Shown: positions 46,038 through 57,803 of the stretch, piece by piece | Numbering within the stretch: position 1 is the first letter of the stretch | Layout: every line of letters starts with the position of its first letter | Source of the DNA: Pollenia angustigena | Taxonomy: Eukaryota; Arthropoda; Insecta; Diptera; Polleniidae | Assembly: GCA_930367215.1 (NCBI GenBank) | Contig: OV884059.1 | Coordinates: forward strand, 156,362,511-156,426,510 | DNA length: 64,000 nucleotides | Direction: 5' to 3' | Notes under the pieces: generated by a model | The model's database searches: none | The model's input: only the letters and a program-made list of their open reading frames with translations | What the model was told of the DNA's origin: nothing | Position numbers and translations under genes: made by a program

Positions 46038-47109
46038 GGAATGTGGCTTTTAGAAAAATCTTAAAAATTTAAACTTTTTGGTTCTTAAATTTTTTTTATT
46101 GCATGTTGAAAACAAAAAATTTGACGCTTTGCATGTAAATTTTTTTTTTCGCCATTAAATTTTTAATAACTCCATAATAGTAATAGATATAAAATAAATG
46201 TGTATGGTTAGTTTAAGCAGAATTTTCCGGTGCATCTTCTGATCCTCCTACTATTAAAATCGGAGAAATACTCCTCTGTGCAACGTTACAAAAACATTCG
46301 ACATTTCAGTCCCTATGTAAACATATTCAAATATTGGCAAGACAGCCTCTAATTAGCAATACAAAGAAGCACAGCTGAGCTATCGATTCTGTATTTTTCT
46401 TATTTGTAAACATTACTGTAATTCAGCGCGAATTATCAGCAAGTAAACTTGCGGCAAAAACCTGTGATTAAAGCTGCTGTAACATGTTTTTTTTTTAAAT
46501 AATAATATCGATACCGACATTTTTCCTATCGATATTTTAAGACTATCGATAATTTTGATAGTACCGATCTACAGCACTAGTGTAAACTACTAAAATGTGG
46601 AATGGAGAAGCATCGTTTTTTTTTCTTAATATTAATTAAAAAAACATATGATGCAATTCTTAAAAAACAACAGTATTATAAACAGTTGCACAACACTTAA
46701 AATGCTGAATTTTCTTATAAAGAATTTTTAAAATGTGGAATTCGATGGTCGTTAACTATTATAGATGTATAGATATATGTGTATTTTATATATCGGCTAT
46801 ATATATCGATTATTTTTTTAAAAATCGATATTTTGATATATCGATTTGATATATGAACTAACAAAAATGAATTAAATCTTATTCTCCTAATCACGGTTTC
46901 CGTTCACATAGTTGTTTAGAGCTCTTCTAATTGGATAAGTACTGCAAAGTCCATTCTTCTTCAAAGTTGATGCAAAATCAGAAAAGGCTATTACCATCCC
47001 TGGCTTACATACTTCCTTTATAACCTTCATTTATTATAGAACATCCCCCACTCTTTGCAGAAGCTGCATACACTAATCTCTTGTTATTAACTTGTTGACA
47101 TTTGCTCTT
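46038..47109. other. No gene seen; ATCGAT-rich patches
   Basis: ATCGATA words cluster at 46507-46565 and 46795-46850, reminiscent of the subterminal zone of the 2417-4590 element, but no ends or duplication are found. ACACTTTTAA-type AT-rich filler otherwise. Confidence 0.35.
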
Positions 47110-47773
47110 CTTTTATTCACCTCATTTTAGTTATTACATTTCTTTCGCCTATTTTATACGCAAAATCTAAACGATCTTATTAAAATATTACAAAAGTTGT
47201 TAAATTGTGCTTAAATTTTAATAATTTTGTGAAAAAAGTGAAATTAAATAGTTATTCTTTAAAAATTAAGTGTTAAATTAAAGCAAAACATGAATTTTTG
47301 CTAAATTACATGAGATTAAAAATTTGCAAATAAAATGCAGTAATTTTGGCCAGCGGAGCCCTAGCGCTCCAAACGAAGTTAATGTTGTTGTTGGTGTTTC
47401 TTTAATGTTGTCGTTATTGCTGGTCAATCGCACGGTGTTAAGTAGTTCGTTCTTTTTCGCGATAAGTACAATTTAATAAAACGAAAATGTGATTTTGGCA
47501 AATGAATAATCTTATTTGTGTGTTTGTATGACAAGTATGATTAAGTGAAGTTGTTGTTGGTGTTAGTTAGTTTTTTATTGCCTGTTGTTTTTGTATTTTT
47601 TTTTACTACTTAAAACGTTTTTTTTACGTAAGAGAGTGAGTTCGGGATTTGTTTTTTAACATCCCGTGTAAAATTGAAATATTTTATTTTCTGTTTTAAT
47701 ACTTCCTATGACGTCATTATTTTCGGTGAACATAAAAGTTTGTTTCACTAAAAACTTTAAATGTTTTTTAGAA
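47110..47773 (+). repeat. 0.65-kb direct repeat, copy 2
   Basis: Direct copy of 40573-41210, with about 35 extra bases near 47405-47440 (AATGTTGTCGTTATTGC...). The 5.9 kb between the copies has no retrotransposon gene. Confidence 0.7.
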
Positions 47774-49237
47774 TAAATTATATTTTATTTTTTTTTTTAT
47801 TTTTTAATTAGCATCTTTAAAGTTTGTACTTAAAACAAAAATATTTTTGTAATTTTTTGCATTATGTTCCATTATTGGTTCAAAAAATTTAAATCGCACT
47901 TATTTAAAAATAATATTTTATTAAATAAATAATAATAAAATCCTAAAAGCACTTCTCTTTTTCATTCAAAATACAATTGCAGTCTATTTTTTACTAACAA
48001 ATGTTGTTGTTTTGCCAATTAAACTTTTTGCTAAAAAAATACATCGATTTGCTTGTTTTTTATTAATTTCTCTTAGAAAATGTATTTATAGATTCGGTTG
48101 TAACAGAAGAAACACACGGAATTTGTTTTTCAAAATATGTGTAATTGAAAAATTTAAGAGAATGAAAAATTTTCTTTTTAAAAGTCTATAAAGTTGTGTT
48201 ACAAGAATTTATTTTTTATGTTTGAAGAAGCATTTACAATAAGAGCAATTGGTGTTCATTGTTCTAACGGACTCTGTTTAAAAATCACCCATTTATTCCA
48301 ATGCTTTCATGTGGAAGAAACCACTTTGTAGTGTTATTCCTAATGAGCTTGTAAGACATTTTTGGGTTTGAATAAGTTTTTTAGTTTCTCCTTCCCAAAC
48401 GTTTTTATCACTAGCATTGAAATTAGATGCTTACCACAACTTAACCAAAAAAAATCCCCCAAAGAAGAACCTTTTGTGATAAAACTTTTTTTTTAGAAAT
48501 TTCCTCTTCAGTCAAAATTTTTTCTTAAAGATATAAAAGAGAGCATATACATTAGTCCAAATCCTGCAATGTCGACAAAGCATGTTTTAAATTCTATTAC
48601 GTTTTTGAATTAAGTATTGTTAAACTTAAATTCTGTAAAATTTTGGTGTTGATCCAATGCAAAATTATGCACAAAAAAGTATTTAGCATGCAACTGAATG
48701 TTGTATCGCCTGTAAACTTTAAGAGCTTCTCTTGCAAAATTCACTTTTTCGATATCTATGTACATTTGGTCCCTTAAGTTTCAAACATATTCGTAGCCAA
48801 GGATTTAAATATTATTTGCTTTATGCAAAAAAGTTAAAGTTCACTTTACACAGGTTTAGTGTATAGGTTAACTAATGTCAACTTCATTTCAAGTATAGTA
48901 TTGCTCTTGTTTCAAGCCACAATAGTGTAACATTTTGTTACGGCATTAGGTACACCAGTCATAATGAAATTTAACTGTCTTCGCTTCAACCAATGCCAAA
49001 ATAGTGTTGTTAACACTTAAAATTTTCATTTTAGGAGCGTTGGATGATAATGAATCTTCTGATGTGGTCATGCCTGTAACTTAAATAAACGGGGTCTCTA
49101 GATTGCTAGTAATAATGGCAATAACACCAACAATTTTATTTTTTGCAAAGAAATAAACTCAAATTTTCATGAATAAATTATAAAAATTAAAAAAAAAATT
49201 TTTTTACATAAATTAAGTGCTTTATAAACATATGTAT
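47774..49237. other. No gene seen
   Basis: 1.46 kb without open frames above 60 codons, recognised repeats or inverted ends. Confidence 0.4.
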
Positions 49238-49982
49238 ATGGGTAATTCCAAAGTGTTGAACGTGACAGTCATACGCATCAATAATGCAATAACATTTTAA
49301 GCAAAAAATATTTTTACGTTTTCTTAACCCATAAATTATGGCACTAAGAAAGCACTGTTATCTTTGCTAAAGTTTATAGAGGGCGCGATTCTACGTCGAA
49401 GATAATGGCAAAAGAAGTAGCGGTTCGAACGGGGAAAAAACAGAAGTAGTAGTAGCGAAACCTGGCACAATGTTTTAGTCAAACTACTTTCAGAGTTTTA
49501 CGTAGCAATGTAACATTAAAATGTCTTGGTTTGATTCCAAAATCTTCTGTATTTTTTTTACGCCAAAATCTGTGTCGATACGTGACATTTCGAACGTGAA
49601 ATTTTTTCCGTAATAATTTAACTGAATATTGATCAAAATAAAATAAAAATTTACCGTTAATCCGAATAACATGTTTCTCTGTGAACTCTTCCTTAGATTA
49701 CAGACCATTTAAGAAAATTTTTTTGGAATAATTTTTATCAAATATCACCTCTTTTAAGAAAGATAAATATTAAAGAAAACATACAATAAAACATTCTCAC
49801 ATATAAGAAATTACGTTTGCACAACTTTGCAGTCTGATTGTTCATCTAAGTGAACAAATTTATGAGTAAATTTATAAAATTAGTAAAATCTAAATATTTC
49901 TCTAAAACAATATAGTAAAATAATCAGCTTTTAATAACTTTTAAATTTTCGTCACGGTGGACCTTTTGTCGGAAATACCCAT
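49238..49982. mobile_element. ATGGG-ended element, 745 bp (tentative)
   Basis: Ends ATGGGTAATTCC and GGAAATACCCAT, the same terminal word as the two smaller elements at 50513 and 53255. Target duplication not clear (ATAT/ATAG). Confidence 0.5.
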
Positions 49983-50512
49983 ATAGAGCCTAAAGGCACA
50001 ACAAAGCAACTAGTTGTCGAATATAAAAAACTTTACTGTACTGTCACTAAAATTTAATTATACTTTTGACATATTGCATTAAGCCAACTTAACTTTAAAA
50101 TTTAAAGTAATATTTAAAATTTTTAAAACTTTACTATTCAATAATAAGTAAAAACAATAATAGTTAAATACAAAACTCTTGGAAACACTATAAAGGTATT
50201 TAAAAACAACGCACCTTTCATTTGACAATATTCCAAGATGCACTTGCGATTATTTAAAATTTTTTTTTAATAAATTTGAACCGCAAGTTTCTTGAAAAAT
50301 ACATAAAATGATTAATTTTATTAATAATAAATAATTTTATTGAATGAAAATTAACATTCAATAATTAAATAAATAAATATCTGAGACACTTAGTAATTCT
50401 GATTATTTTTTTAGTTTAAAATGAGGAATTTGGTCTCCTTGAATTCACTTAAAATCTATATCGGTTTGTCAATGTAGCAAATAGATTCATAATTTTATAT
50501 TGATAGAAGACA

Positions 50513-50750
50513 ATGGGCATTTCCAGCTAAAAGTCTATTTTTTGTATCGTAACGCCAGCAAGCAATTAAAATTGTTTCTCAAAAAATTTTATACGTATAA
50601 TTTACTTATTTATATTTTGGTGTAAAGCGCAACTAGCTCTACATTTAGTAACAAAAGGGTTTCGTTTGAACAACATGGGCCCAAAATACAAGCTTATTTG
50701 CTTGCTGGCGCTACGTTACAAAGAGTAGACTTTACGCTGGAAATGCCCAT
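50513..50750. mobile_element. ATGGGCATTTCC-ended MITE, 238 bp
   Basis: Inverted ends ATGGGCATTTCCAGC and GCTGGAAATGCCCAT, extending inward through AGTCTA / TAGACT and TAACGCCAGCAAGCAA / TTGCTTGCTGGCGCTA. Nearly the whole element folds back. No clear duplication. Confidence 0.75.
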
Positions 50751-52081
50751 ATACATACTTTTCCTATGTATCTGAAAACTTTTTGTTGAAATAAACTTCG
50801 ATATTGAAGTAAAACCAGAAGACAAATACAAGTTTAAGATTTTAAGTCTATTGCTGTGGAATTTTATAATTTTTTCCGATTATATTATTATACATATGTA
50901 TATTTAAATTTAATTTAAAACGATTAAGAATTTCAAATATAGATTATTTATTTAGAAAATTTAAATTTTTTTGCGTTTATTTTTACTTACGTTGTCGCTT
51001 GTGGCTTATAGACTGCGGCATTAATTGTAATTAGACATTTTTCCAACTAAGGTGAATTTCTACTTTTATAGCAACTCAATATAAAATAATATAGCGTATG
51101 AGAGAACACTTTTTTTATAAAACCACTTTTTATTAGTTCGAGGTGAAGTTGAACTCTTAGTTTGAACGGATATAATTTAAAGAGGAAACATTGTGTTGAA
51201 TAATATTTTTACTTTCCGACAGTTAATAAAATTTATGCAGAATGTTTATTTTTCTTTTTATTTTTAATTAATTCTTATACTGTTAAAAAAAAATATATAG
51301 AAAGTTATTTATTTATTTAAGAAATTTTAAAACGCTTGAATTTATATAAATTCTAATATTATATTAACACCAACAAACTAATGTTAAATTCACTAAATTA
51401 TGCAAATATGAGCCCTGTGTTACACAAATAAACAAAATTTTAATAAAATAATAAAAATATAAATTAAATAGTATACAAATAAAAATTTTAATATACATAA
51501 TTTAAATTTATTAAAAAGAAATCAAATAAAAATATTATTTAAAAAGTAAATTAGATAAAAAAAAGTTAATAAAATAGTGCGTGCTTTAAAATCGTAGTAA
51601 TACTTAGGGGTGCGACCAATGCCCAGTTTCGCATATACGAGCTGTTTGCATTCTTCAGACTTCAAACCATTTTGTTTATTCTCAAAATTGATAAAATCTG
51701 TGCACGAGAAAACAAAAATAAATGGGTTTACAAAAAAAAAGTAGAAACTGGGAATTATTTCATTTCAAAAGTTACTTTAAAAAATTTACAATTATTAGAC
51801 ACCAGCAGAATGTAATGCATTTTCCGGCCCGCTACGGCCTTTGTCAGCATTCTTTGTGTCACACTGGATAGTGATACTTTATAAATTGAATGTATTAAAC
51901 TCAACAATTTAAACAAATAGAAACTGGGAGTTATTTCTTTTCATAAGTTACTTTATTATATTCAACATTTTTATTTTTCGAATTTATTCTATGAGCTAAA
52001 TTTCAGTTATGTAGGAATAGGACTATTACAAACATGTTTCCGACCGTTTCGCTAGCTTTCTTTAATATGAAAATACTTTAT
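50751..52081. other. No gene seen
   Basis: Very AT-rich, particularly 51240-51590. TAGGGGTGCG at 51606-51615 has an inverted near-match (GCAGCACCCCTA) at 53223-53234, possibly the ends of a 1.6-kb element carrying the ORF remnant at 52115. Confidence 0.35.
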
Positions 52082-52114
52082 ATCTAGACCAGCATACTTC
52101 CCCAATCATCACAT

Positions 52115-52327
52115 CTATTTTTTCCCTTTTGAACCGCTTTCCACCGGGATGGCTATTTGGTGGATGCGCTCACCTTGCTCATCAGATTCTGTTGGCAATT
52201 GTTTTTCGAACTCTGCCAAATGATTATTTAAAAAGTGAAGTTTTAATGCCATGGTCACACCGATTGCTTTGAATGGCTTAAGCATATTTTTTACTAAAAC
52301 TCTCCATTCGTCGTCTAGATTTATCAT
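52115..52327 (-). pseudogene. TE-associated ORF remnant with SDEQGERIHQ motif
   Basis: A 70-residue minus-strand frame. The stretch VTMALKLHFLNNHLAEFEKQ, then LPTESDEQGERIHQIAIPVE follows a pattern (M-S-L-K-x-H-F-L-x-S-H-L ... S-D-E-H-G-E-R-F-H-Q) that I know from repetitive proteins of unknown function in many arthropod genomes. Only the C-terminal part of that protein is present. It is probably the remnant of a mobile element, perhaps bounded by the inverted TAGGGGTGC words at 51606 and 53234. Confidence 0.5.
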
Positions 52328-53254
52328 TCCTTATGTTCAAAATCATAAATTTTTCTAAGTATGTATCTATTTTAAAATATTTGAAGTGTCTTCATATTTT
52401 CCATCATCAACAATAAAAATCTATGACGAATCTATTTACGTTTTTGACAGTTTTACTGTTTTGAGAACGATGTTGTTGTTATTTTGATTATATCTCAAGG
52501 TAAAATTTTAAGATCTGATTAAGAGCTAAAAATTTGCCCAGGAGAGACAAGCAATATTTCGAATAGTTCACGAGATATAGACTTAAGAATCAGTACATGT
52601 TTTTTGAAAATTGTACTTAAATCCACCCCCAGTCGGAAACTTAAAAAATAAATTTAAAAAAACTTTAGCTAAAAATTCAAAACCCAGCTAGGGGGTTTCT
52701 TCTACCATCAAAGCTTTCAGATTTTAGGTGTCTCAATTGATTCAAGATTTTAAAATTGAAAAATGTGCTACTGTGCAATTTCTTCACTTTTTATTCGCAT
52801 TCTTATACTTTGTAATTAATTTTTTACTCACAAATAATTCATATTTTTTCACAAGAAATTAAGGTTTTCTAACAGTGAATTCACTTCACTCAACATGTAG
52901 TTTTTCTTTAATTGTAAAACACATTTAACTTTAATGTTACATTTATTTTTTGCTTTAGTATTGGTAAAATTATTTTTGCTTAGAAAATAACATTTGATAA
53001 CAATTTGATATCAAATTGATAAAATATTGTATGTCAAATGTTTATATTCAAATCATTATCAATTTGAATTCAAATGTTAAAATCAAACAATTGAAAAAGG
53101 TTTGAGAATTGTGTAAAAATAAGTAACAATCAAATTGCATATGACATTTAAACATATGTATTTGAAAGAATACATTCTATCGCATTTAGTGAAAGAGGCA
53201 GTTAATTTTATTATTCGCATTCGCAGCACCCCTAGTATTAGTACGAGAGCATAT
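52328..53254. other. No gene seen; ATTTGA-rich patch
   Basis: 52985-53120 is dense in CAAATTGA/TCAAATG words in both orientations, similar in style to the subterminal zones of hAT-type elements, but no ends are found. Confidence 0.35.
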
Positions 53255-53366
53255 ATGGGCACTTCCACAGAAAATCTCTCTTCTTGTCACGCTATGCTAC
53301 CAAGCAATTGTATTTTAGACCCATATAACGTGACAAAAAGTAGACATTTTTTGTGGAAATGCCCAT
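53255..53366. mobile_element. ATGGGCATTTCC-ended MITE, 112 bp
   Basis: Inverted ends ATGGGCACTTCCACA and TGTGGAAATGCCCAT with a GTCACG / CGTGAC inner pair. It shares its terminal word with 50513-50750. Confidence 0.7.
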
Positions 53367-53796
53367 AATAAAAATGAATCTATATAATAATATATTTAAT
53401 ATTTAACAATAATAATATATTGCCATTTTAAATTAAAAAAATATATAAAAATGTGTCTTAAAAAGTGTAGTGAAAAAAATAAAAATATCATAAAATGGAG
53501 TATTGCTACAGCCGTATAAAACCGCAGCTACAATCAAAAAGGTGAGTAACAAAGTAAAACTTTTATTTTATTTCAAAATATACATATAAAAATTAATTTT
53601 TACTTTAAAATTTACTTTTTTTGCGCCCTGCTCCTAATTAATATATTTGTTCAAAGCTCACAAGAATTATACACCTGTGGTAGAATCGAGTTTACTAGGA
53701 AAAAGATTTTTTGGTTGTTAATCAATTAAGTTTTAATAATATTCAGTGTTGTTATCTTATTCCTTATTTATGAAAGTTTTTTAAAATAATTTACAA
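53367..53796. other. No gene seen
   Basis: AT-rich sequence. AAAAAGGTGAGTAAC near 53535 resembles a donor site but no exon could be supported. Confidence 0.3.
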
Positions 53797-53985
53797 GATT
53801 TTGTTTGTCGTGCTTAATTCCCAATTTTTATTCTTGATAAAAACACTGAAATTCATTGTTGAAGGGATAAGCTATTCCTATGCGCATTTCACTGGTTGCT
53901 TTGGCCAGATCTTTAGGAAACTTCATCCAAAGATGGTAGAAAAACTGAAGATATTAAGCAAATAAAACTGTTAAGCGAATAAAAA
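53797..53985 (-). mobile_element. MITE, ends TTTTGTTATTCGTGCTTAA, partial copy
   Basis: Matches the inverse of 60130-60293 through TTTATTCTTGATAAAAACAC, GGGATAAGCTATTCCTATGC, GCATTTCACTGGTTGCTT and GGAAACTTCATCCA. A SINE follows directly at its 3' side. Confidence 0.65.
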
Positions 53986-54125
53986 TTTTATTTTTAATTT
54001 CCTAAGCTAATCCCTCGAAGCTCTATGCTTGTCTGCAGGAAAGAAACCAGAGTCTCTGGCGGGAATCGAACCCACAACCTCGGTGCTAATAGACTTGCTC
54101 GCTACCAGCTAGCCTAACGGGGCAA
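53986..54125 (-). repeat. tRNA-derived SINE with good A and B boxes
   Basis: Read on the minus strand: A box TAGGCTAGCTGGTA (54116-54103) and B box GGTTCGATTCC (54072-54062), about 30 bases apart as in tRNA genes. The putative T arm pairs, but the acceptor and anticodon stems do not, so I prefer a SINE head to a tRNA gene. A poly(A)-like AT-rich tail follows at lower coordinates. Confidence 0.6.
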
Positions 54126-54304
54126 CAAAAACAACAGCAATAAACAGTGAGTTTTAAAATAAAACAAAATTTAAATTAAATATAAAATTTATTCCAAAAT
54201 ATTAAGTGATGTTTTTATGCAATTAAACAATCTTATATTTTTCTACCTTTTATTGCTGCTGGATTCACTTAACTTTTATGAAAATTATAAAATTGACTTT
54301 AGAG

Positions 54305-54626
54305 CAGTGATGTCAACTTTTCACTACTAAAAATGGCTAAATTATTGGTAAAAATGGCTAAACAAGATTTTATTACAGAAAACACATCAATATTAAAAAA
54401 AAATTATTAAAGAGATTATTTTGTTTTTATTAAAACATGTTTAATAACAACGAAAAGCTCAAATTATCGATAAAATATATTTTTTTTTTGTAAAAGTCGT
54501 TTGTATATTTGTAAATTCAACGTTTTAAAACAACTGACGCCAAATTAATAAAATTGTTTGGTCTAAAAATTTGAAAAACTTGAAGAAATTTTTGGATTCT
54601 TTCTTAAACTTGTTGAAGTTTTAGCA
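54305..54626. mobile_element. hAT-type left-end fragment, TGGCTAA array
   Basis: CAGTGATGTCAACTTTTCAC followed by three to four TGGCTAAA/TTGGTAAAAATGG words, like the end of the element at 54635. The matching right end and 8-bp duplication are not found, even beyond the nested block. Confidence 0.55.
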
Positions 54627-55101
54627 CCTTTTTGCAGGGTTGCCAAAACTTGGTGACTAAAAATAGCTAAATTTACCGAAAAAAATGGTTAAAAATTGGC
54701 TTAAACCTTTTTTTAATAAAAACACATTAAAATTCAATAACAAAACAAAAATAATTTATTAAACATTTGTAACAATGAAATTGTAAATTTGTTACATAAG
54801 AATAAACATGAATTAAATATTTAAGAATTTAAAAAAATAAGTCGAATTCGATTACGTTATTGTTCATCCCATTGGAAGCACTTACGCCTTTTAAGGTCTT
54901 CTGTAAAAAAAAGTTAAACTAATGTATTTTCATAGAACAAGCTACATGCAAAATATTTTGACGCGTTTGCGCCAAAAAGTTGGTCAACTTTTTAACGCGT
55001 TGTGTATTTTTGACAAGTTATCAGCTGACAATAAAAAGAATAATTTAACAAATTTGTGAATCATGAAAGAAAAACTTATTGAAGAGCTTAAAAAACATAT
55101 A

Positions 55102-55228
55102 CAGTCCAATTATGAATACAAATTCCCCGGGAGTTTTTTTCCTTTTCCCATTTTTACAATTCAATTTACATAGGAAAAATGGGAGAAGGGAGAAAACTCC
55201 CGGGGAATTTTTATTCATAATTGGGCTG
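55102..55228. mobile_element. MITE with ATTCCCCGGGAG inverted ends, copy 2 (127 bp)
   Basis: Outer ends CAGTCCAATTATGAATA and TTATTCATAATTGGGCTG, inner ATTCCCCGGGAG stems. Similar along its length, inverted, to the copy at 21126-21239. It sits directly before the Helitron-like DNA and inside the larger hAT-type element 54635-59565. Confidence 0.8.
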
Positions 55229-55236
55229 ATAATCTA

Positions 55237-56925
55237 TCTATATATATAAAAATGAAAAATGTTTGTATGTTTGTGTGTTTGTTTGTTTGTTGGCTTATAG
55301 ACTCCTAAACTACAGAACCGATTTTCCTGAAATTTTTACAGATACATCACGTGAGCCCTAAAAATAAAATAGGCTACTTATTTTTTCGATAGGGGCAGGG
55401 GAATTGGTATCCCCCATAGGATGCCAATATTAATTATCGCATATATTAAGATCCGCTGCACGCATTATGCAGAACTTTTGGTAGTAAGATCTTCTGAGCC
55501 CCAAAATTAAAATAAAATAGCAGCGGGGGAAGTGGAATCCCCCATAGGACGCCAATGTTTAACATCGCATATCTAAAGAACTGTAATAGTGAGAATGTTC
55601 AAACTTTCTAGAAGTCACTCTTATGGTATACAACACTTTTGAAAATAACAATAAAGCGGGTAGGCGCAGGGGGGAAAATACCTCCCATAGGATGCATATA
55701 TTAAATATCGCTCAACTTAAGAACTATTAAAGGGAGAGTCTTCAAAAGCGGTTAAAGCTATTATTATAGTAAACTATAAATTTCAATATACAAATGGGCG
55801 GGTCAGAAGGGGGAGGAGCAGTACCCCTCATATATAGAAATATTAATAAGAGCAATTTGTTGAACTTTTGGTGGTAGGATCTTCTGAGCCCCAAAATTAA
55901 AATAAAATAGCAGCGGGGGAAGTGGAATCCCCCATAGGACGCCAATGTTTAACATCGCATATCTAAAGAACTGTAATAGTGAGAATGTTCAAACTTTCTA
56001 GAAGTCACTCTTATGGTATACAACACTTTTGAAAATAACAATAAAGCGGGTAGGCGCAGGGGGGGAAATACCTCCCATAGGATGCATATATTAAATATCG
56101 CTCAACTGAAGAATTATTAAAGGGAGAGTCTTCAAAAGTGGTTAAAGCTATTATTATAGTAAACTATAAATTTCAATATACAAATGGGCGGGGTAGACGG
56201 GGGAGTAGCAGTACCCCTCATAGATAGCAATATTAATAAGAGCCGCTGCAAGCAATTTGTTGAACTTTTGGTAGTAGGATCTGCTGAGCCCCAAAATTTA
56301 AACAAAATAGCAGCGGGGGAAGTGTTACCCCCCATAGGACGCCAATGTTTGATATCGGATATCTTAAAAACTATTAAAGTTAGAATGTTCAAACTTTGTA
56401 AAAGTCACACTTATGGTATACTACACTTTTGAAAATAAAAATAAAGCGGGAAGGCGCAGGGGGAAATACCTTCCATAGGATGCATATATTAAATATCTCT
56501 CAACTGAAGAACTATTAAAGGGAGAGTCTTCAAACGTGGTTAAAGCTACTATTATGGCAAACTTTAAATTTCAATATAGAAATGGGCGGCTTAGACAGAG
56601 GAGGAGCAGTACCCCTCATAGATAGAAATATAATTTAGAACCGCTGCACTCATTTTATTAAACTTTTTGTAGTATGATCTTCTGAACCCCAAAATTGAAA
56701 TAAAATAGCAGCGGGGAAATGTTACCCCCCATAGGACGCCATTGTTTAATATCACATATCTTAAGAACTGTTGTAGTAAGAATGTTCAAACTTTGTAGAA
56801 GTCACTCTTATGGTATACTACACTTTTGAAAATAAAAATAAATATCTCTCTACTGAAGAACTATTAAAGGGAGAGTCTTCAAAGGTGGTTAAAGTAGTGA
56901 AGCTAAGCGCAACGGGTTAAGCTAG
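55237..56925 (+). mobile_element. Helitron-like element with internal 400-bp repeats, copy 1
   Basis: Starts TCTATATATATAAAAATG and ends CGGGTTAAGCTAG before T, as rolling-circle Helitrons do (TC...CTAG|T). No Rep/helicase gene, so non-autonomous. Four internal direct repeats start at about 55488, 55878, 56278 and 56676 (GATCTTCTGAGCCCCAAAAT). Each holds AGCAGCGGGGGAAGTGG, TCCCCCATAGGACGCCAATG, GGGTAGGCGCAGG and ATGGGCGGG blocks. There is no terminal inverted repeat. The usual 3' hairpin is weak. Confidence 0.65.
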
Positions 56926-57803
56926 TATACATATAAAAATGAAAAATGTTTGTTTGTATGTTGTCTTATAGACTCCTAAACTACTGAACCGATTTTCCTG
57001 AAATTTTTACAGTAGCATCACGTGAGCCCTAAAAATAAAATAGGCTAATTATTTTTTCGATAGGGGCAGGGGAATTGGTACTCCCCATTGGATGCCAATA
57101 TTAAATATCGCATATCTTAAGAGCCGCTTCACGCATTTTGTTAAGTTAAATCTTCTGAGTCCCAAAATTCAAATAAAGTAGCAGCGGGGGAAGTGGTTTC
57201 CTCCATAGGACGCTAATGTTTAATATCGCATATCTTAAGAACTGTTATAGTGAGAATGTTCAAACTTTGTAGAAGTCACTCTTATGGTATACTACATTAT
57301 TGAAAATAAAAATAAAGCGGGTAGGCGCAGGGGGGAAACACCTCTCATAGGATGCATATATTAAATATCGCTCAACTGAAGAACTATTTAAGGGATAGTC
57401 TTCAAACGTGGTTAAAGCTACTAATATGGTAAACTATAAATTTCAATATAGAAATGGGCGGGGTAGCCAGAGGAGGAGCAGTACCCCTCATAGATAGAAA
57501 TATTAATAAGAGCCGCTGCAAGCAATTTGTTGAACTTTTGGTAGTAGGATCTTTTGAGCCCCAAAATTTAAACAAAATAGCAGCGGTGGAAGTGTTACCC
57601 CCCATGGAATGCCAATGTTTTATATCGGATATCTTAAAAGCTGTTATAGTGAGAATATTCAAACTTTTTGGAAGTCACTCTTATGGTATACTACACTATT
57701 GAAAATAAAAATAAAGCGGGTAGGCGCAGGATGCATATATTAAATATCTCTTAACCGATAAAGTGGTTTAAGCAGTGTAGCAAAGCGCACCGGGTTAAGC
57801 TAG
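56926..57803 (+). mobile_element. Helitron-like element, copy 2, head-to-tail with copy 1
   Basis: Begins at the junction CTAG|TATACATATAAAAATG, lacking the initial TC, and ends CACCGGGTTAAGCTAG before T. It carries two of the 400-bp repeats (about 57148 and 57548). The direct tail-to-head junction with copy 1 is the arrangement expected from rolling-circle copying or insertion at an end. Confidence 0.65.

Noticed and set aside
40573..47773. The two direct repeats as LTRs of a retrotransposon
   Set aside because: No TG...CA ends, no primer-binding site or polypurine tract, and no gag/pol sequence in the 5.9 kb between them.
54062..54120. Functional tRNA gene on the minus strand
   Set aside because: A and B boxes are present but the acceptor and anticodon stems do not pair; a SINE head explains it better.
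55742..57702. Pairs of 67-86-codon frames on both strands in the Helitron-like repeats
   Set aside because: They recur because the 400-bp unit is repeated, they lie in inverted overlap, and they resemble no protein.
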